This document shows positions 1 to 7,114 of a DNA stretch of 11,288 nt, one piece after another; within the stretch, counting starts at the first letter, position 1, and the number at the start of each line of letters is the position of its first letter. A model generated the notes under the pieces. That model was not told where the DNA came from, ran no database searches, and saw only the letters and a program-made list of their open reading frames with translations. Where the stretch lies: NCBI GenBank assembly GCA_045602885.1, contig JAZSCJ010000012.1, positions 1-11,288 of the forward strand, given 5' to 3'. Source of the stretch: JAJPXI01 sp045602885. GTDB lineage: Bacteria; Bacillota; Clostridia; Oscillospirales; Oscillospiraceae. The translations under genes were made by a program, and so were the position numbers.

Positions 1-1562
1 AACCAGTCGGTCAGCTCGCCGTGCTCCTGTCCCCAGGGGAAGGTACGGCGGTTGAAGGGGTCTTCAAAACCCTCCATGCCCACCTCGTCACCGTAATAAA
101 TGGTGGGCGAGCCGGGGAACGCGTACAGCACCACGGCGGCCAGTTTTAACAGGTTGATGGCGCGCTGGCGCTGTGCGGCGGTTAGCCGATGGGCACAGCG
201 CCAGTCGCGGCTTTGCTCGCGCCGCTCACACCCCTCGCCCAACAGGGTGAGAATACGGGGGGTGTCGTGGGTGCCCAGAGAGTTCATGGCCGAGTGGAAG
301 GCCCAGGGAGGGTAGTGTTCCCGTAGGGTCTCCATGGTGTGCTTGAAGTCCTCTGCCCTGCCACCCAGCAGCCAGGTCAGCAGTGCATTGCGGAAAGGGT
401 AGTTCATCAAGCCGTCGCAATGGCCGCCCCAGATGTGGCGGCGGCGCACGCCGTAGGCCACCTTGTTGGAGCCGTCCTCCCACACCTCGCCAATGACGAT
501 GGCATCGGGCTTTTCCGCACGGGCGGCCTGATGGACGGTGTGGAGAAAGGCATCGGGCAGCTCGTCGGCCACATCCAGCCGCCAGCCGTCTGCACCGGCA
601 CGCAGCCAGCGGCGCACGATGCTGTTTTGATCGGCGGCAATGTAGTTGACATAACTTGGGCAACCTTCTTCCACGGCCGGGAGCGAGTAGATGCCCCACC
701 AGCTTTCGTATTGGTCCGGCCAGTGGTCAAAGCGGAACCAGGGGTAGTAGGGAGAGTCCTGCGACTGGGCGGCGCCGGGGTTGGGGTAGGCGCCGTCGCC
801 GTTGAAATAGCGGCTGACGTAGCCGGTGTGGTTGAATACGCCATCCAGCAAAATGCGTATGCCCAGGACGTGGGCGGCGTCACACAGGGCGGTGAAGTCC
901 TCGTTGCTGCCCAGCATGGGGTCGATCTTCTCATAATTGCCCGTGCCGTAGCGGTGGTTTTCCGCCGCCTCAAAAATGGGGCAGAAGTACAGGGTGTCCA
1001 CACCCAGTCGGTGCAGGTAGGGCAGGCGGCTGCGGATGCCGGCCAGACTGCCGCCGAAAAAGTCCCGGTTGCGGATCTCGCCGTGCTCGTTGGGGCGGTA
1101 TTCCGGCTCATCGTCCCAGTTTGCGTGCACTGTGCGCCCGCCCACCATGCCGGTGGGGTCGGGCACAGCCAGACGGCAGAAGCGGTCGGGAAAGATCTGA
1201 TAGGTCACGCCCTCGCCAAACCAGGCGGCGGGCGGATCGCTGTCATCGTAGACGGTCAGCTGGTATTCTCTCGACTGCCAGAAACGTCCGTCCAGACCCA
1301 CCAGACGCAGAGTATACCAAACCAGACCCACATAATCGGTCGTGTTCAGCACGCCGGAAAACACGTCTTTGTTGCGATAACAGGCACGCCAGGGCAGGTC
1401 AAGCACAACGGTTCGGTCGTCACACTGCTCAAAACGGGCGGTCAGAACAGCGCGGGAAAAGCTGTCCTGCCGGGGAGGGTGCAGGGTAAAACGGACGGGC
1501 GTCCCCGAAGGGACGGCTCCGTACGGTGATTTATGGGCTTTGTTTTGGGGGTCGAAATACAT
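1..1562 (-). CDS. GH13 alpha-glucan hydrolase, neopullulanase/cyclomaltodextrinase-like (3' end missing)
   Basis: 520 codons are present and the reading frame is still open at the window edge. From the ATG at 1562, residues 1-110 form a beta-rich N-terminal region, possibly of the CBM34 type. The (beta/alpha)8 barrel follows, opening with YQIFPDRF (121-128). The GH13 conserved regions are all visible: DGVFNH (240-245); GWRLD with predicted nucleophile D330; GEVW with predicted acid/base E359; and THD with transition-state Asp D433. A CPSYVNY segment (301-307) sits where the MPKLN-type region V of neopullulanase-like enzymes lies. Predicted role: hydrolysis of alpha-1,4 (possibly alpha-1,6) bonds in maltodextrin, cyclodextrin or pullulan fragments. 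There is no signal peptide, so it is probably cytoplasmic. The start lies five bases after the mrdA stop, and the only SD-like element (GGTGA) overlaps that stop, suggesting translational coupling. Family assignment is firm; exact substrate and subfamily are inference. Confidence 0.93.
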   Translation of the reverse strand, partial: MYFDPQNKAHKSPYGAVPSGTPVRFTLHPPRQDSFSRAVLTARFEQCDDRTVVLDLPWRACYRNKDVFSGVLNTTDYVGLVWYTLRLVGLDGRFWQSREYQLTVYDDSDPPAAWFGEGVTYQIFPDRFCRLAVPDPTGMVGGRTVHANWDDEPEYRPNEHGEIRNRDFFGGSLAGIRSRLPYLHRLGVDTLYFCPIFEAAENHRYGTGNYEKIDPMLGSNEDFTALCDAAHVLGIRILLDGVFNHTGYVSRYFNGDGAYPNPGAAQSQDSPYYPWFRFDHWPDQYESWWGIYSLPAVEEGCPSYVNYIAADQNSIVRRWLRAGADGWRLDVADELPDAFLHTVHQAARAEKPDAIVIGEVWEDGSNKVAYGVRRRHIWGGHCDGLMNYPFRNALLTWLLGGRAEDFKHTMETLREHYPPWAFHSAMNSLGTHDTPRILTLLGEGCERREQSRDWRCAHRLTAAQRQRAINLLKLAAVVLYAFPGSPTIYYGDEVGMEGFEDPFNRRTFPWGQEHGELTDW

Positions 1563-1567
1563 AGGCG

Positions 1568-1572
1568 TCACC
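1568..1572 (-). promoter_or_regulatory. SD-like element overlapping the mrdA stop (coupling signal)
   Basis: GGTGA on the minus strand contains the TGA stop of mrdA (1570-1568) and lies five bases before the GH13 ATG at 1562. No other SD-like sequence is present upstream of that start, so ribosomes ending mrdA translation are the likely source of initiation. Confidence 0.55.
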
Positions 1573-3700
1573 GAATCAGAGTGTTTTCGCTCTGGACGCT
1601 GTCCAGCGTGGTTTCGGAGTTGAAGTAGAAGGAGATGATATCGGCGGCAACGCCGGCCAGCTCCGAGCCGGAGCCACCCTTTTCCACCACGATGCACAAG
1701 GCGATCTCGGGTTTTTCATAGGGGGCAAATGCCACGAATACGGCGTTGGATTCGCTCTTGGAGGACACCTGTGCCGAGCCGGTCTTGGCACCTACTTTGA
1801 CGTTCAGACCCTGGAAATATCGGGCGGCCGAACCGGACTCGGTCACGGCCAGCATACCCTGCTTGACGGCCTCCAGATTTTCCGGGGCGATGTCAATGCG
1901 GTCCAGCAGCTCGGGCTGGCGCTGATAGATGACCTCGGAAAAGTCGGCCGACTTGACCTCTTTGAGCAGATGGGCGGAGTAGTGATTGCCGCCGTTGACC
2001 AGCGTGGCGATATAGTTGGCCAACTGCAGGGGGGTAAACTGATTGTTTTCCTGGCCGATGGCCACCGAAAGCGTAGAGCCCTCGTTCCACGGCTGATGCA
2101 GGACATTTTCGGTATATTCCCGACCGGCGACTACGCCGGTCTTTTCGGCCAGCTCAATGCCGGTGGCCTCGCCCAGACCGAACATACGGGCGTATTCGTT
2201 GAGCTTTTCAATGCCCAGTCGGCGGCCCACGTCAAAGAAGAAAATGTTGCAGGATTCGGTGATGGCCTGGCTGACATTGATGTTTCCGTGGCTGCCGCCG
2301 AATTGGTTGTAGATCCAACAGCCGGGGGTATAGCTGGGGGCGTAGTACATATATCGTCCGGTGTCCCGAATCCGATCACGTGGGGTGACGATCCCCTCTT
2401 CCAGCGCACCCACCGCCGTGACCATCTTGAAGGTGGAGGCCGGAGGGTACTGGCCTTGCGTGGCCCGATTGAACATGGGGGAAAGGGGGTTATCCCGGAT
2501 CTCGTTCCATGCGGCCGAAAAATTGGCCAGATCGTAGGTGGGATAGGAGGCCATGGCCTTGACGCCGCCATCGTTGACATCGATGACCACGGCGGCGGCC
2601 GGCTGCTCCTCGGGCAGCGTAGCCACAAATTCTGCCAGCGCACGCTCTACCTCTTCCTGCAGGCGGATGTCCAGCGTGAGCACCACATTGTGGCCCGGTT
2701 GGGGGGTCAGCAGCTCGCCGGTTTCGGAATCGGTGAGCCAGGACTCGCTGACCACCTTGCCGCTGGTGTTGGTTTCGATGATGCGTTTGGCCGAAGTGCC
2801 GTGAAGGTACTGCTCAAAGGCCTGCTCCACGCCGTCTCGGCCTACCGTGGCGTCCATGGAATAGCCCAGCTCCTTGTAGGTGGGCCAATCGGCTTCCTCG
2901 ATCAGACCCACGCGGCCCAGCAGATGGGCGGCGTAGGCGGTGTTATACTGGCGCATGGTGGCAGCCTCGAAACGGATGCCCACCAACGCGCGCTCCTTGA
3001 CAATGGAGATCAGATCGATGTTCACATCCTCGGCGAAGATGTAGGCGGTGCGGTAAATGTCCTTGGAGCGCAGATACAGTTCGTACAGCACACCGGCGAC
3101 GGCCCGGTTTTCCGCTGTGGCGCCGCCTTCCAGTTCAAAGTCTTCACAAATCAGAACCAGCAGCTCTGCGGCGGAGGGCAGGACTGCTTGCTCGTTCTTG
3201 GTGGGATCGTCGGTGATCCATTTCATAGAGAGAGCCAGTTTGCCCAATCGGGTCAGCTCACGGATGGTTTCGCCGTCCTGATTGGTGGTGGTGTAAAAAT
3301 AGGGGGTCTGTGTGGTAAATGCGTAAGGGGCCTGTTTGGATATGGGCAGACTGTCGTTCCAGGCAATGTTCTGCTCCCGGCACAGGGGTAGAAGCTGCTT
3401 GAGCGTGGCGTTGCGCTGCGCCGGTTCACCCAGCAGGCTGAGATCCAGCGTGGCCTGATAGCTGATGCGGTTGGAAACCAGCACCCGGCCCAGACTGTCC
3501 AGAATGTTGCCCCGGGCGGCATTGACGGTGTCGGTCTGGGCGATTTTGCGTTGTGAGCGCTCCAGATACTCGGCACCGTGAATGATCTGCAGATTGTAAA
3601 GGACACCGGCAAACAGGCCGATCAAGATGGCCAGAATGGCCAGCAGGATACGCAGTCGGCGCTGAAGCAGCCGGCCGTCGTCCATTCTGTCGTCCGTCAT
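1568..3700 (-). CDS. mrdA: Penicillin-binding protein 2 (elongasome transpeptidase)
   Basis: Class B PBP of 710 residues that cross-links peptidoglycan during lateral wall growth, partnering a SEDS glycosyltransferase (RodA) and the MreC/MreD complex. A single N-terminal membrane anchor lies at about residues 16-39. The PBP dimer domain follows, including a GRDGVEQAFE segment near 287-296. The transpeptidase domain has the three active-site motifs: STFK (422-425, nucleophile S422), SCN (483-485) and KTG (639-641). The start is set at the ATG at 3700 because AAAGGAG lies eight bases upstream. An in-frame GTG nine bases earlier overlaps that SD and cannot use it. The gene lies 21 bases after mreD, and this position supports MrdA rather than the sporulation protein SpoVD or the division PBP FtsI. 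The stop overlaps the SD-like element of the next gene. Confidence 0.95.
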   Translation of the reverse strand: MTDDRMDDGRLLQRRLRILLAILAILIGLFAGVLYNLQIIHGAEYLERSQRKIAQTDTVNAARGNILDSLGRVLVSNRISYQATLDLSLLGEPAQRNATLKQLLPLCREQNIAWNDSLPISKQAPYAFTTQTPYFYTTTNQDGETIRELTRLGKLALSMKWITDDPTKNEQAVLPSAAELLVLICEDFELEGGATAENRAVAGVLYELYLRSKDIYRTAYIFAEDVNIDLISIVKERALVGIRFEAATMRQYNTAYAAHLLGRVGLIEEADWPTYKELGYSMDATVGRDGVEQAFEQYLHGTSAKRIIETNTSGKVVSESWLTDSETGELLTPQPGHNVVLTLDIRLQEEVERALAEFVATLPEEQPAAAVVIDVNDGGVKAMASYPTYDLANFSAAWNEIRDNPLSPMFNRATQGQYPPASTFKMVTAVGALEEGIVTPRDRIRDTGRYMYYAPSYTPGCWIYNQFGGSHGNINVSQAITESCNIFFFDVGRRLGIEKLNEYARMFGLGEATGIELAEKTGVVAGREYTENVLHQPWNEGSTLSVAIGQENNQFTPLQLANYIATLVNGGNHYSAHLLKEVKSADFSEVIYQRQPELLDRIDIAPENLEAVKQGMLAVTESGSAARYFQGLNVKVGAKTGSAQVSSKSESNAVFVAFAPYEKPEIALCIVVEKGGSGSELAGVAADIISFYFNSETTLDSVQSENTLIR

Positions 3701-3708
3701 GAAAGGCA

Positions 3709-3715
3709 CTCCTTT
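3709..3715 (-). promoter_or_regulatory. Ribosome binding site that fixes the mrdA start
   Basis: AAAGGAG on the minus strand, eight bases before the ATG at 3700. It overlaps the upstream GTG (3709-3707), so the longer reading that starts there is unlikely. Confidence 0.8.
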
Positions 3716-3721
3716 CCCAGG

Positions 3722-4234
3722 CTAAAACACGCTTGCTTGCGGCACCCGTCGATAAACGGCGCGGAACAGCACATAAATGAGGGGGGTAAACAGCAGCGAC
3801 CAAAACACTTCGCAGCCTGCGATTTTGAGCAGGGCAAGCAATCCGGAGCGGCCCTGCACAAGGATAGCGACCACGCGCAGCAGATTGAGGATGGTCAGCG
3901 CGCCGGCTGAGCACAGCAGGCACCCGGCCAGATCCTGCCGCACGCCGTATCGGGCCAGCGCGCCTGCGCCCAGGCAGAGCAGAGAAAGCCCCAACGTCAT
4001 GGCGCCGGGCGGGCCAGGGATGAAGGCATCGTATAGCATGCCCACAAACAAACCAAAGCCCGCCCCGCCGATATGGCCTTCCAGAACGGCGACCACAATG
4101 GCGGCCACGGGCAGCAAGGCCGGGATGGTGCCCCAGAGCGGATAGCGCGGCAGGATATACAATCCCACCACCAGCACGGGCAGCAGAGCCAGCGCGTACA
4201 GCAGCCATTTCAGCAGAAAATCACGCCGTGTCAT
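3722..4234 (-). CDS. mreD: Rod shape-determining protein MreD
   Basis: A 170-residue, very hydrophobic integral membrane protein with about six membrane segments, roughly at 7-28, 33-53, 56-72, 79-96, 102-126 and 132-158. The MreD hallmark is a Gly-rich helix leading into an Asp and Pro turn. It is seen here as GLFVGMLYDAF followed by PGPPGAMTL (61-81). MreD is a membrane partner of MreC, RodA and PBP2 in the elongasome and has no known catalytic activity. It lies 12 bases after mreC and 21 before mrdA, the classical mreC-mreD-pbp2 order. A GGGGG element seven bases before the ATG serves as RBS. MreD sequences diverge quickly, so the name rests on length, topology, this motif and especially context. 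Confidence 0.92.
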   Translation of the reverse strand: MTRRDFLLKWLLYALALLPVLVVGLYILPRYPLWGTIPALLPVAAIVVAVLEGHIGGAGFGLFVGMLYDAFIPGPPGAMTLGLSLLCLGAGALARYGVRQDLAGCLLCSAGALTILNLLRVVAILVQGRSGLLALLKIAGCEVFWSLLFTPLIYVLFRAVYRRVPQASVF

Positions 4235-4246
4235 GCAATGGCCCCC

Positions 4247-5089
4247 TTACTCGATGATCTCAAACTGCGTGATGATGGACACCTGACGCAGTGAATCCAG
4301 ATCGGTGGAGGGGGAAATGACCGCATAGCGACCCATGCCCGAGGGCTCGGCAAAAATTTCGTCAATGGTGCCCACCTTGAGCCCGGAGGGATACACACCG
4401 GCCATGCCCGAGGTCACCACCTGATCGCCGGAAAGCAGCTGAGTGTTTTCCGGCAGGTAGGACAGCTTGAGCTTGCCCTGCGCCATCAAGGCGAAGTCGC
4501 CCTCCAGAATGGCGGCGCTGTTGGTACGGGCTACCAGTGCGCCCAGTTCCAGCTCGGGGTCGAGCACGGTGGTCAGCGTGCACCAGTTGTAAGCGACCTC
4601 GCTGACCACGCCGATGAGGTTGCCGTACTGATCCACCACGCAGTTGCCCACGGCCACGCCGTACTGCGAGCCTTTGTTCAGCGTCAGCGTGGAGTTCCAG
4701 TTGGTAGCGCCCCGTGCGGTGACTCGGGCCGATTCAAACACAAAGTCTTCCCGCTTTTGGCGCAGTCCGAACAAATCGCGCAGGTATTGGTTTTCCTCAA
4801 TGGCATCCTCGCTGTCCCGGGTCAGTTTTTCCAGCTCGGCAATGGTCTGCTTGAGCTGCTGGTTTTCCGCCACCAGCGCGTCGTAGCGGAAGGCATAGTT
4901 GTACCGATCCTCCAGCCAACCCACCACGGCGTTCAAGCCGCCGCGAATCGGGGTGGTGATCAGACCCAGCGTGCCGGAAAGCGGATCGGCCGAGCCGCCC
5001 AGCAGGCGGGCGGTTACAAATGTACCCACGGCGAGGATGGCGGCAATGACCACGATCCAGAGCCCCTTGTGATGCGAGCGTTTGTTCAA
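4247..5089 (-). CDS. mreC: Rod shape-determining protein MreC
   Basis: 280 residues with the MreC layout. There is a short basic N-terminus, one membrane segment (about 10-30), a coiled coil (about 67-108, rich in E, Q and L), then the extracytoplasmic double beta-barrel domain. The beta-domain shows characteristic stretches such as LNKGSQYGV and VVDQYGNLIGVVSEV, and a late VVTSGMAGVYPSGLKVG segment. MreC is the scaffold that activates PBP2/RodA during side-wall synthesis. The start codon appears to be TTG (5089), giving an N-terminus of (M)NKRSHHKG. An AAGGGG element lies about ten bases upstream and no better ATG is nearby. mreB is not directly upstream as it is in many relatives; maf is, 25 bases away. 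Confidence 0.95.
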   Translation of the reverse strand: MNKRSHHKGLWIVVIAAILAVGTFVTARLLGGSADPLSGTLGLITTPIRGGLNAVVGWLEDRYNYAFRYDALVAENQQLKQTIAELEKLTRDSEDAIEENQYLRDLFGLRQKREDFVFESARVTARGATNWNSTLTLNKGSQYGVAVGNCVVDQYGNLIGVVSEVAYNWCTLTTVLDPELELGALVARTNSAAILEGDFALMAQGKLKLSYLPENTQLLSGDQVVTSGMAGVYPSGLKVGTIDEIFAEPSGMGRYAVISPSTDLDSLRQVSIITQFEIIE

Positions 5090-5114
5090 GGCAGTTGATC
5101 CCCTTTTGTTGGTG

Positions 5115-5702
5115 TTATTGGGCGGCCAGCTTCAGACAGTCCACGCCAAATTGCTTGAGCATTTGAGCCAGACAGGCCACCGGCAGACCCATGACGTTAT
5201 AATAATCGCCGCAGATGCCGTCGATGAGTAAAGCGCCATAGCCCTGAATACCGTAGGCGCCGGCCTTGTCTATACATTCGCCGGTGGCGATGTAGCGCTC
5301 CACTTCCTCGGATTCCAGCGTGCGGAAATCCACCGCGGTGACCTCGTGACGGGTCAACACCCGATCGCCCATGGCCACGGTGACGCCGGTGTATACATGG
5401 TGGCGCACGCCGGACAGGGCGCTGAGCATCCGGAAGGCATCCTCCTCATCGACAGGTTTGCCCAGAATGGTGCCGTCCAGTGCCACCACGGTGTCAGCGG
5501 CAATGATCAGACAGTCATCATCCGTTTCGGCGGCTACGGCTTGCGCCTTCAATTGGGACAGCCGCTCCACCTGCTCGGCAGGGGGAAGGCCGTCTTCCAG
5601 CGTTTCGTCGGCGTCGGGGGATATGATCTCAAATTCCCGCACGCCCATGCGCTCCAACAGCTCTCGTCTGCGGGGCGAGGCGGAGGCAAGAACGATAGTC
5701 AT
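5115..5702 (-). CDS. maf: Maf-family nucleoside triphosphate pyrophosphatase
   Basis: 195 residues, the usual Maf length. Maf proteins hydrolyse dTTP/UTP and modified nucleotides to the monophosphate and pyrophosphate, acting as cytoplasmic house-cleaning enzymes, and they have also been tied to septum inhibition. Visible motifs are the N-terminal SASPRRREL phosphate-binding loop (7-15), AADTVV with predicted general base D70, GKP (81-83), and the DKAGAYGIQG signature (146-155). These match the YhdE-type (dTTP/UTP) branch better than the YceF (m7GTP) branch, though that subfamily choice is inference. An AAAGGAG RBS lies before the ATG. It sits two genes from dut, another pyrimidine triphosphate pyrophosphatase, and directly before mreC, a frequent neighbour of maf in Bacillota. 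Confidence 0.96.
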   Translation of the reverse strand: MTIVLASASPRRRELLERMGVREFEIISPDADETLEDGLPPAEQVERLSQLKAQAVAAETDDDCLIIAADTVVALDGTILGKPVDEEDAFRMLSALSGVRHHVYTGVTVAMGDRVLTRHEVTAVDFRTLESEEVERYIATGECIDKAGAYGIQGYGALLIDGICGDYYNVMGLPVACLAQMLKQFGVDCLKLAAQ

Positions 5703-5729
5703 ACACAGTTTCTCCTTTATCAGGGGCGG

Positions 5730-6620
5730 TCAATCATCCATCTCGGCCAGAAGTGGGCCATCGGCCAGCGTACCGGCGACATGAATGGGGTGGCCCAGCA
5801 GCAGATCGCCATTGCACAGCCAGAACTCAAAGGCGTCATCCGGCCCGGCCAGAATGGAATCAAGCTCAAACAGGTCGGCCAGCGTTTCCGGCGTGAAGGG
5901 CTCGCCCGGCTCGTCGCACTCCTGCTGCAGCTGGTGGATCCGGGGCAGCAGTTGCCTGGCGGCAAAGGCGCGTATGCGCGCATCCCAGTTGGCCTGGTCG
6001 GCGACCAGTGTTTTGGCGGTCTCCTGCGCCGCGGCCAAATGCTCCTCGGCCTGGTCCAGGTTGAGGGAGATTTCGTTGTCCATCCAGAGGATCGTGGCAT
6101 CATACCAGCCCAACATGCGGTTGAGGGTAAAGGTGCCCAGCGAGTCTACCTCCAGTGTGACCGGCTTGTTCTGCTCCTCCAGAAGGGCCTTGAGCTCGGG
6201 GTCGAAGCCGGGCTTGGGCAGATCGGTCATCAGGAAACGGCCCTCCTCCTGGGCCGGGCGCACCGTGGCGGCAACAATGAAGTTGCGTGGGGTGCGGGAA
6301 CGCAGATAGTCGAGCAGCGTGTCGTCCACCATGGCTTCCAGTCGGGCGTCCTGCTGCTGCAATTGCTGCTGATATTCGTCAATCCAGGCGGTCAAGGTGA
6401 TGGTGACGTGCCACAGCGCAGTGCCCTCCACCTTTTCGTATTCTACGCCGCTGGGGCCGACGATGCCCAGAATATCGGTTTCCTCGCCGGTAAACTGAGC
6501 CAGAAAGGCCTTGCGCTGTTCCAGTCCATCATCAACGGAGTCGAGAGAAGTTTCCTGCGGTGCGACGGGGTCGGGCTGGGGCTTTTCTGCCTTCTTTTTG
6601 AACAGACCGAACATCATCAT
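5730..6620 (-). CDS. DUF2262-like protein of unknown function
   Basis: 296 residues with no signal peptide or membrane segment, acidic and probably cytoplasmic. The C-terminal half (about 157-290) resembles my memory of the DUF2262 family. A LGTFTLNRMLGWYDATILW stretch (161-179) is followed by a helical, Glu/Gln-rich middle, then FEFWLCNGDLLLGHPIHVAG (264-283), the most family-like part. The N-terminal 150 residues carry a short KKK-containing tail, a Gln-rich helix (83-90) and nothing I recognise. No catalytic motif is evident. Three consecutive ATG codons (6620, 6617, 6614) follow GAGGAG at 3, 6 and 9 bases, so the second or third may be the true start. The gene lies 20 bases after dut and 27 before maf, in an apparently co-transcribed run. 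The family call is from pattern memory and needs a profile search. Confidence 0.72.
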   Translation of the reverse strand: MMMFGLFKKKAEKPQPDPVAPQETSLDSVDDGLEQRKAFLAQFTGEETDILGIVGPSGVEYEKVEGTALWHVTITLTAWIDEYQQQLQQQDARLEAMVDDTLLDYLRSRTPRNFIVAATVRPAQEEGRFLMTDLPKPGFDPELKALLEEQNKPVTLEVDSLGTFTLNRMLGWYDATILWMDNEISLNLDQAEEHLAAAQETAKTLVADQANWDARIRAFAARQLLPRIHQLQQECDEPGEPFTPETLADLFELDSILAGPDDAFEFWLCNGDLLLGHPIHVAGTLADGPLLAEMDD

Positions 6621-6640
6621 ACGCTCCTCTTTCGTTGAAT

Positions 6641-7078
6641 TTATTTCCCGGTGGAACCAAAGCCGCCGGTGCCCCGGTCGGTAGTGTCCAACTGGGCTGT
6701 CTGCACGATTTGGGCCTGCACCACGGGCAAAACGGCCAGTTGGGCGATTCGGTCGCCGGGCTGGATGGTATAGGGAGTATCCGACAGGTTGGTCAGTCCA
6801 ACCTTGAGCTCACCCCGGTAATCGCTGTCAATGACACCCACGCCGTTGGACAGGGAAATGCCGTGCTTGACGCCCAGTCCGGAACGGGCGAAGATCAGCG
6901 CCACATAGTCGCACGACGGCAGGGCGATGGCGATGCCGGTGGGGATGGTAGCAAGCTGACGGGGCTGCAGTGTGATCGGCGTGTCCATGCAGGCGGTCAG
7001 ATCCATGGCGGCCGAGCCGGGGGTAGCATATTGGGGCAGCGTGGCATCGGGATGCAGCAGTTTGACATTCAGTTGCAT
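6641..7078 (-). CDS. dut: Deoxyuridine 5'-triphosphate nucleotidohydrolase (dUTPase)
   Basis: 145 residues, typical of trimeric dUTPases. The enzyme converts dUTP to dUMP and pyrophosphate, keeping uracil out of DNA and supplying dUMP for thymidylate synthesis. All five motifs are present in order: PGSAAMDL (20-27), RSGLGVKHG (65-73), NGVGVIDSDYRGEL (78-91) with predicted catalytic Asp D84, PGDRIAQL (107-114), and the Gly-rich C-terminal arm RGTGGFGSTG (135-144). The arm is intact, so the enzyme should be active. The start is well supported by GGAGG five bases before the ATG. It lies 36 bases after the U32 gene and 20 before the DUF2262-like gene. Confidence 0.97.
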   Translation of the reverse strand: MQLNVKLLHPDATLPQYATPGSAAMDLTACMDTPITLQPRQLATIPTGIAIALPSCDYVALIFARSGLGVKHGISLSNGVGVIDSDYRGELKVGLTNLSDTPYTIQPGDRIAQLAVLPVVQAQIVQTAQLDTTDRGTGGFGSTGK

Positions 7079-7114
7079 GGTGACCTCCGTATGTTGCGGC
7101 TGTCGATGTGGGGG

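Noticed and set aside
339..1529. A 396-codon plus-strand frame and a 234-codon minus-strand frame (407-1111)
   Set aside because: Both overlap the GH13 gene, whose frame contains every conserved catalytic region over 520 continuous codons.
1970..3391. A 473-codon plus-strand open frame
   Set aside because: Antisense shadow of mrdA, which carries all three transpeptidase motifs; no RBS or family motif in the shadow.
3701..3709. Upstream GTG start for mrdA
   Set aside because: It overlaps the Shine-Dalgarno sequence, which is instead well spaced for the ATG at 3700.
1600..5700. Recurring CCAGCGT-type short words, considered as a Chi-like or regulatory repeat
   Set aside because: They fall in coding sequence and encode frequent Thr-Leu-Asp/Glu-type codon pairs; spacing is irregular, so codon bias explains them.
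5346..6638. A 430-codon plus-strand open frame
   Set aside because: Antisense to maf and the DUF2262-like gene; composition artefact as above.
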